From SYIM01 sp964581825 (GTDB lineage: Bacteria > Pseudomonadota > Gammaproteobacteria > Burkholderiales > Burkholderiaceae_E), in contig CAZORB010000130.1 in NCBI GenBank assembly GCA_964581825.1, positions 1 through 11,315 of the forward strand: DNA of 11,315 nucleotides. Direction: 5' to 3'. Position 1 is the stretch's first letter, and the number at the start of each line of letters is the position of its first letter. This document shows, one piece after another, positions 7,042 through 11,315 of this stretch. The position numbers were made by a program, and so were the translations under genes. A model generated the notes under the pieces. The model was not told where the DNA came from. It did not search any database and saw only the letters and a program-made list of their open reading frames with translations.

Positions 7042-7882
7042 GTTGAGCGATCGGCTGTTTCTGCTTGCCCAGCGACTGCTCCCCAAGCAGGCGTTGACCG
7101 AGGCGATCGGCTGGCTGGCCGCGCGCGAGGGTGGGGCGCTGACCCGCTTCGCAATTCGTCGCTTTATTCGGCGATATCGGGTCGATATGAACGAGGCCGC
7201 CAACGCCGATCCGTCGACTTATCAGAGCTTCAACGAATTCTTCACCCGGCCGCTGCGCGACGGCGCGAGGCCGCTTGCCTCAGCGGATTGGATCTGCCCG
7301 GTGGACGGTGCGGTCAGCCAGTGCGGGCCGATCCGGTCTGGTGAGATTCTGCAGGCGAAGGGGCATCACTACACCGCCACTGAACTGCTGGGCGGCGATG
7401 ACGTTCTTGCGCATGAGTTTTCCGATGGCGCTTTTGCGACGCTTTACCTCAGCCCGCGCGACTACCATCGGATTCACATGCCTGCTGATGGCCGCCTGCT
7501 CGAGATGCGGCATGTGCCGGGCTCGCTGTATTCGGTCAATCCGGTAACCGCGCGCGGCATTCCCAGGCTCTTTGCGCGCAACGAACGTGTGGTCTGCGTA
7601 TTCGAATCCACCAGCGGGTCGCGCTTCGTGATGGTGCTGGTGGGCGCCACCATCGTGGGCAGCATGGCCACGGTCTGGCATGGCTTGGTGAACCCGCCAC
7701 GTCCTCATGGCATCCGAAGCTGGTCGTATCGTGATCAGCGGATTGAACTGCGGCAGGGTGACGAGATGGGCCGCTTTCTGCTCGGCTCGACCGTGATTCT
7801 GCTGGTCGAAAGATCATCAGCCGCCCACTGGCCCACTTGGGAAAGCGGGCGGCCGGTGAAACTGGGCGAGACCGTCGCTTAG
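7034..7882 (+). CDS. psd: Phosphatidylserine decarboxylase proenzyme
   Basis: Psd turns phosphatidylserine into phosphatidylethanolamine at the inner membrane. It is a self-cleaving pyruvoyl enzyme. The 282 residues contain YQSFNEFFTRPLRDGARP at 63-80, PVDGAVS at 89-95 (Asp91 of the self-cleavage triad), DYHRIHMP at 143-150 (His148, aligned with E. coli His147), PGSLYSVNP at 162-170 and the processing site LGST at 250-253. There Gly251/Ser252 would be cut to leave a pyruvoyl-capped alpha chain of about 31 residues. All three triad residues are present, so it should be active. It is shorter than the E. coli protein (322) and lacks a long N-terminal extension. The ATG overlaps the maoC-like stop by eight bases without its own clear ribosome binding site. 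The stop overlaps that of gcdH by four bases on the other strand. Confidence 0.96.
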   Translation: MSELSDRLFLLAQRLLPKQALTEAIGWLAAREGGALTRFAIRRFIRRYRVDMNEAANADPSTYQSFNEFFTRPLRDGARPLASADWICPVDGAVSQCGPIRSGEILQAKGHHYTATELLGGDDVLAHEFSDGAFATLYLSPRDYHRIHMPADGRLLEMRHVPGSLYSVNPVTARGIPRLFARNERVVCVFESTSGSRFVMVLVGATIVGSMATVWHGLVNPPRPHGIRSWSYRDQRIELRQGDEMGRFLLGSTVILLVERSSAAHWPTWESGRPVKLGETVA

Positions 7883-9075
7883 AAAAACGCCTGGATGCCC
7901 GTTTGGGCGCGACCAAGGATCAGCGCATGGATGTCATGCGTACCCTCGTAGGTGTTAACCACTTCCAGGTTAACGAGGTGACGCGCAACCCCGAACTCGT
8001 CGCTGATGCCGTTGCCGCCCATCATGTCGCGCGCCATCCGCGCGACATCGAGCGCCTTGCCGCAGGAATTTCGCTTCAGGATCGAGGTGATTTCTACCGA
8101 AGCCGTACCCTCGTCCTTCATGCGACCCAGCCGCAGACAGCCTTGCAGCCCAAGCGAAATTTCGGTCTGCATGTCGGCGAGTTTCTTTTGAATCAGCTGG
8201 TTCGCGGCGAGCGGACGGCCGAACTGCTTGCGATCCAGCACGTATTGGCGCGCACGCAGCCAGCAGTCTTCAGCTGCGCCCAGCGCACCCCAGGCAATGC
8301 CATAGCGGGCGCTGTTCAGACAGGTGAAGGGACCGCGCAGGCCTTCAACGCCCGGCAGCAGCGCGGATTCATCAACGGCCACCCGATCCATCACGATTTC
8401 GCCGGTGAGCGAGGCGCGCAGGCCTACCTTGCCCTTGATTTTGGGGGCTGACAGGCCTTTCATGCCTTTTTCGAGCACGAAGCCCTTGATACGGCCATCG
8501 AAGTCGCCGCCCTGGCACTTGGCCCAGACCACGAACACATCGGCGAACGGGCTGTTGGAAATCCACATTTTGTTGCCGGTGAGCTCATAGCCCCCCGGCA
8601 CGGCGCGCGCTCGTGTGTCCATCGATGCGGGGTCGGAGCCATGATTGGGCTCGGTGAGTCCGAAGCAGCCGATGTACTCGCCCGTGGCAAGCTTGGGCAG
8701 GTAGCGCTTGCGCTGTGCCTCGGTGCCAAACTCGTAAATGGGCAGCATGACGAGCGAGCTTTGCACGCTCATCATCGAGCGATAGCCAGAATCCACCCGC
8801 TCGACTTCGCGAGCAATCAAGCCGTAGGACACGTAGTTCAGTCCGGGGCCGCCGTATTCAGCCGGGATGGTTGGACCGAGCAGGCCAATCTGACCCATCT
8901 CGCGAAAGATTTCGGGGTCAGTGGACTCGGCGCGAAACGCCTCGACAACCCGTGGCGCGAGCCGCTCCTGGCAGTAGGCGCTGGCTGCTTCGCGAACCAT
9001 ACGCTCGTCGTCGGTAAGTTGGGCGTCGAGCAGGAACGGATCCTGCCAGTTGAACTGGGCCTTGGCGCTGGACAT
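7879..9075 (-). CDS. gcdH: Glutaryl-CoA dehydrogenase
   Basis: This FAD acyl-CoA dehydrogenase oxidises and decarboxylates glutaryl-CoA to crotonyl-CoA and CO2, at the end of lysine, tryptophan and several aromatic degradation routes; electrons go to ETF. The 398 residues span all three acyl-CoA dehydrogenase domains: EYGGPGLNYVSYGLIAREVERVD begins at 73, GYRSMMSVQSSLVM at 97-110 (Arg99 matches the glutarate-binding Arg of the human enzyme), CFGLTEPNHGSDP at 137-149, KMWISNSP at 169-176, and NTYEGTHDIHALILGRA near the end with catalytic base Glu377. This pattern separates it from straight-chain acyl-CoA dehydrogenases. A strong ribosome binding site (AAGGAG, five bases before the ATG at 9075) decides the start. 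It lies 50 bases downstream of the ridA-like gene and is probably co-transcribed with it. Confidence 0.95.
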   Translation of the reverse strand: MSSAKAQFNWQDPFLLDAQLTDDERMVREAASAYCQERLAPRVVEAFRAESTDPEIFREMGQIGLLGPTIPAEYGGPGLNYVSYGLIAREVERVDSGYRSMMSVQSSLVMLPIYEFGTEAQRKRYLPKLATGEYIGCFGLTEPNHGSDPASMDTRARAVPGGYELTGNKMWISNSPFADVFVVWAKCQGGDFDGRIKGFVLEKGMKGLSAPKIKGKVGLRASLTGEIVMDRVAVDESALLPGVEGLRGPFTCLNSARYGIAWGALGAAEDCWLRARQYVLDRKQFGRPLAANQLIQKKLADMQTEISLGLQGCLRLGRMKDEGTASVEITSILKRNSCGKALDVARMARDMMGGNGISDEFGVARHLVNLEVVNTYEGTHDIHALILGRAQTGIQAFF

Positions 9076-9088
9076 CTGAACTCCTTGG
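9076..9088 (-). promoter_or_regulatory. Strong ribosome binding site of gcdH
   Basis: Read on the minus strand, AAGGAG is followed by five bases and the ATG at 9075. This is one of the two best Shine-Dalgarno sequences in the window (the other is that of fba) and suggests efficient translation of gcdH. Confidence 0.6.
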
Positions 9089-9125
9089 AAAGCGACGATT
9101 CTATCGTTGCGGCGGGATTCGCCGC

Positions 9126-9536
9126 TCAGGCATCCGGGATCACCGCAGTGGCTTCAATCTCAACCTTTGCCTGATCCTCGATCAGGGCAACCACCTGCAC
9201 CGCCGTCATGACCGGGTAGTGCACGCGGCCATCGATTGTGCGCATCAGCGCCTTATAAGCGTCGCCCAGCGCCTTGCCAGCCGCCAGATACTCGGCCTTA
9301 TCGGTGACGTACCAGGTCATCCGTACGATGTGTTCGGGCCGTCCACCCGCCTGCGCAAGCACTTCGAGAATGTTGGCGATTGCCTGCCGGCATTGGCCGA
9401 CGAATCCCCCGTCGGCGAAGCGGCACTGTGCGTCCCAGCCAATCTGTCCGGCGATCGAGACCAGTGTGCCGCGCGCGGCGATGCCATTCGAATAACCGCG
9501 CGGACGCGCCCAGGAAGGGGGTTGGAGAATCTGCAT
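9126..9536 (-). CDS. RidA-family (YjgF/YER057c/UK114) protein, atypical subgroup
   Basis: Rid proteins are small trimeric cytosolic proteins; true RidA hydrolyses reactive enamines and imines. The 136-residue chain shows the family pattern: VSIAGQIGWDA at 26-36, QCRQAIANILEVLAQAG at 48-64, VRMTWYVTDKAEY at 71-83, and the C-terminal strand HYPVMTAVQVVALIEDQAKVEIEA starting at 106. In E. coli RidA the segment after the conserved Pro carries Arg105 needed for deamination; here the aligned position is Met110. It therefore belongs with Rid subgroups lacking that arginine, and enamine deaminase activity cannot be assumed. A GAGG ribosome site precedes the ATG by five bases. It is upstream of gcdH and divergent from an aryl-CoA monooxygenase gene, so a role in that catabolic pathway is plausible but unproven. 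Confidence 0.88.
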   Translation of the reverse strand: MQILQPPSWARPRGYSNGIAARGTLVSIAGQIGWDAQCRFADGGFVGQCRQAIANILEVLAQAGGRPEHIVRMTWYVTDKAEYLAAGKALGDAYKALMRTIDGRVHYPVMTAVQVVALIEDQAKVEIEATAVIPDA

Positions 9537-9575
9537 CAGAGCCTCGTGCGCAAAGCGCGTTGGAGTAGCGGGATT

Positions 9576-9606
9576 TTGACCTGGATCAGACGAAATACTT
9601 TAGACT
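9576..9606 (+). promoter_or_regulatory. Candidate promoter of the aryl-CoA monooxygenase gene
   Basis: TTGACC at 9576-9581 (good -35) is followed after 19 bases by TAGACT at 9601-9606 (four of six -10 bases). The spacing is longer than optimal. The predicted transcription start would fall in or just before the palindrome at 9614-9634, a natural place for a repressor to block transcription. Confidence 0.35.
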
Positions 9607-9625
9607 TAAAGCAAATTCCGGACAA
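9597..9625 (-). promoter_or_regulatory. Candidate promoter of ridA-gcdH
   Basis: On the minus strand TTGTCC (9625-9620) and TAAAGT (9602-9597) are separated by 17 bases, each matching four of six consensus bases. The -35 sits inside the palindrome 9614-9634 and the -10 overlaps the smaller dyad 9598-9611, so both promoters of this divergent region could be controlled by one regulator. Confidence 0.4.
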
Positions 9626-9634
9626 GCCGGAATT
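9598..9634. promoter_or_regulatory. Two adjacent dyads: candidate operator of a divergent catabolic locus
   Basis: The first dyad has arms CTTTA and TAAAG around four bases (9598-9611). The second has perfect 8-base arms AATTCCGG (9614-9621) and CCGGAATT (9627-9634) around ACAAG; allowing one bulged A it extends to a ten-pair dyad from 9611 to 9636. They lie in a 152-base gap between divergent ridA-like and monooxygenase genes, and the sequence around them is AT-rich compared with its flanks. The form is typical of operators for dimeric helix-turn-helix regulators; MarR or TetR types often control aryl-CoA pathways. No regulator gene is in the window. Confidence 0.5.
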
Positions 9635-9688
9635 GCGCCGAACCGGCTGAGGCTACGCGGCGGCGCCCGCTCCGACTCGAGGACATCC

Positions 9689-11315
9689 ATGCGAATTGAC
9701 GTGATAGGCGGCGGCCCCGCCGGGCTTTATTCGGCGATCCTGCTGAAGAAATCGTTCCCCGACTCCAGCATTGAAGTGGTGGAGCGCAATCGCGCCGACG
9801 ACACCTTCGGGTTCGGAATCGTGCTGTCCGATGAAACCCTCAACAACCTGCGCGCGGCAGACGCCGAAAGCCACGCGGAGATCGCCGCAAATTTCGCCTA
9901 CTGGGACGACATCTACGTTCAGTACCAGGGCCATGTGATGAAGTCTTCCGGCCATGGCTTTTCGGGTATTCGGCGGCTGACGCTGCTTGAGATTCTGCAG
10001 CGGCGTGCGGCACAACTGGGTATTCCGGTGCGGTATCAAACCGAGGATTCGGGCCTTGAGGCGCATCGTGGCGCCGATCTGGTGCTGGCCGCCGATGGCA
10101 TCAACAGTGCGATTCGTGAAGGCTGGCGTGATGCGTTTGGCCCCAGCGTGGATCAGCGTACCAACCGCTTTGTATGGCTGGGCGCCAAGATGAACCTGCC
10201 CGGCTTTTATTACAGCTTCCGCGAGCATGCGGGCGGCGTCTGGGCAATGCACGCCTATCAGTACACCGAAGGCGAATCGACCATCGTGATCGAAACCACC
10301 GATGAGGCCTGGCGCGCATCGGGGCTCTCGATTACCGATGAGGCGGCCACGGTGGCGCTGGTTGAGAAGGTCTTCGCCGACGACCTGAAAGGTGCACGGG
10401 TGCTGTCGAACCGCTCGCACTGGCGGCAGTTCCCCACCATCAACTGCCGCACCTGGTGGAATCGGCTCAACGGCATTCCTTTCGTGTTGCTGGGCGATGC
10501 GGCCCATACCGCGCATTTCTCGATCGGGTCGGGAACCAAGCTGGCCTTGGAAGACGCGATCACCCTGCACGGCGCACTGCTGTCGAAGTTTGGCGCAGGC
10601 GCGAACTCGGCCACGCCGCAGGCAATCGACGCTGCGCTGGCCGCCTACCAGGACGTGCGCGGCCAGGAAGCCAGTCGTATCCAGCACTCTGCCAACGTGT
10701 CGCTGGTCTTCTTTGAAAACGTGGCCCGGTTCTGGAAGATGGACCCGGTGCAGTTCAACGTGTCGCTGCTCACGCGTAGCAAGCAGATCACTTACGACAA
10801 TCTCAAAATGCGGGACGCAGGCCTGGTGACCGAGGCCACCCGTTGGTGGAATCGCAACGAGGCAAAGCGACTGCGCATTGCGCAGACCGGAACCGATCCG
10901 GTCACCGGCAAGCGCACCGACACGCCTGCCTGGCTCGATGCGCCGCCAATGTTCGCGCCTTTCCGCCTGCGCGAGCTGTGGTTACCCAATCGTGTGGTGG
11001 TGTCGCCGATGGCGCAGTACTCGGCGGTGGATGGTGTGCCCAACGACTGGCATCTGGTGCACTACGGCGCGCGCGCGCAGGGCGGCGCGGGTCTGGTGTT
11101 TGTCGAGATGACCTGCGTGTCCCCGGAAGGCCGCATCACGCCGGGTTGCACAGGCCTGTGGAATCGCGAACAGGCGCAGGGCTTCCGGCGGATCGCCGAT
11201 TTCGTACACGCTCATACCGCCTCAAAACTCTGCATGCAGCTCGGGCATGCAGGTCGGAAAGGCTCCACGCAGGTTGGCTGGGAAGAGATGGACATGCCGC
11301 TTGCCGATGTTCATC
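9689..11315 (+). CDS. Bifunctional aryl-CoA monooxygenase / NADH:flavin oxidoreductase (salicylyl-CoA 5-hydroxylase or 2-aminobenzoyl-CoA monooxygenase type), 3' truncated by window
   Basis: The open frame runs from ATG 9689 to the window end (542 codons seen). Residues 1 to about 400 are a class A flavin monooxygenase: GGGPAG at 7-12 (FAD), AADGINSAIR at 134-143 (DG motif) and VLLGDAAHTAHFSIGSGTKL at 266-285 (GD motif). From about 421 an old-yellow-enzyme domain starts (MFAPFRLRELWLPNRVVVSPM, NDWHLVHYGARAQGGAGLV, MQLGHAGRKGS). This fusion is the signature of salicylyl-CoA 5-hydroxylase/oxidoreductase and of 2-aminobenzoyl-CoA monooxygenase/reductase; full proteins are about 770-790 residues, so roughly 240 are missing. 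The sequence does not decide the substrate. An AGGA ribosome site lies five bases before the ATG. It is divergent from ridA-gcdH with an operator-like dyad between them. Confidence 0.9.
   Translation, partial: MRIDVIGGGPAGLYSAILLKKSFPDSSIEVVERNRADDTFGFGIVLSDETLNNLRAADAESHAEIAANFAYWDDIYVQYQGHVMKSSGHGFSGIRRLTLLEILQRRAAQLGIPVRYQTEDSGLEAHRGADLVLAADGINSAIREGWRDAFGPSVDQRTNRFVWLGAKMNLPGFYYSFREHAGGVWAMHAYQYTEGESTIVIETTDEAWRASGLSITDEAATVALVEKVFADDLKGARVLSNRSHWRQFPTINCRTWWNRLNGIPFVLLGDAAHTAHFSIGSGTKLALEDAITLHGALLSKFGAGANSATPQAIDAALAAYQDVRGQEASRIQHSANVSLVFFENVARFWKMDPVQFNVSLLTRSKQITYDNLKMRDAGLVTEATRWWNRNEAKRLRIAQTGTDPVTGKRTDTPAWLDAPPMFAPFRLRELWLPNRVVVSPMAQYSAVDGVPNDWHLVHYGARAQGGAGLVFVEMTCVSPEGRITPGCTGLWNREQAQGFRRIADFVHAHTASKLCMQLGHAGRKGSTQVGWEEMDMPLADVH

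Noticed and set aside
7837..8451. 204-codon plus-strand open frame overlapping psd and gcdH
   Set aside because: It lies antisense to the conserved C-terminal domain of gcdH, and its product shows no family motif.
9653..10687. 344-codon open frame on the minus strand opposite the aryl-CoA monooxygenase
   Set aside because: It is antisense to clear FAD-monooxygenase motifs, has no recognisable domain and no ribosome site, and reflects the scarcity of stops in GC-rich antisense frames.
1..11315. Search for tRNA, rRNA, insertion sequences, CRISPR repeats and phage genes
   Set aside because: Nothing was recognised on either strand. Coding density is high and nearly every stretch is accounted for by known enzyme families.

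Overview
The window looks like a chromosomal segment of a GC-rich betaproteobacterium, most likely Burkholderiales. That rests on the gene order fba-purC-purE-purK-sua5, a 354-residue class II aldolase of the CbbA type, the long (about 300-residue) PurC, the high-GC codon use, and a fused flavin monooxygenase/old-yellow-enzyme protein common in that order. No mobile element, CRISPR array, rRNA or tRNA gene was seen. The genus cannot be fixed from the sequence alone.

Positions 1-228 are non-coding and unusually structured. They hold a long imperfect hairpin (18-102), a second perfect hairpin (114-131), four C-runs that form a G-quadruplex motif on the minus strand (146-176), and then the likely -10 element and ribosome binding site of fba. 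From 229 to 4958 five plus-strand genes follow almost without gaps: fba (glycolysis, gluconeogenesis or Calvin cycle), purC, purE and purK (the AIR to SAICAR steps of purine synthesis) and sua5 (first step of the tRNA t6A modification). The junctions from purC onward are overlaps of 8, 4 and 4 bases with TTG or GTG starts, so translational coupling is likely.

From 4843 to 7882 there is a minus-strand nicotinate phosphoribosyltransferase gene (NAD salvage). Its 3' end runs into the end of sua5. A divergent plus-strand pair follows: a MaoC-type hydratase and phosphatidylserine decarboxylase, overlapping by 8 bases. psd then ends in a 4-base convergent overlap with gcdH.

The right end (7879-11315) is the catabolic and accessory-like part. 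A minus-strand pair, ridA-like then gcdH (glutaryl-CoA dehydrogenase), is divergently arranged from a large bifunctional salicylyl-CoA / 2-aminobenzoyl-CoA monooxygenase-reductase that leaves the window unfinished. The divergent gap contains two adjacent dyads that overlap candidate promoters and look like an operator. I infer a regulated aerobic aryl-CoA degradation locus: epoxidising or hydroxylating ring attack by the fusion protein, possible enamine handling by the Rid protein, and glutaryl-CoA oxidation by GcdH. Most of the window is ordinary housekeeping. The points worth a second look are the structured fba leader, the divergent operator, the Rid protein lacking the usual catalytic arginine, and the antisense C-terminal extension of the nicotinate phosphoribosyltransferase.
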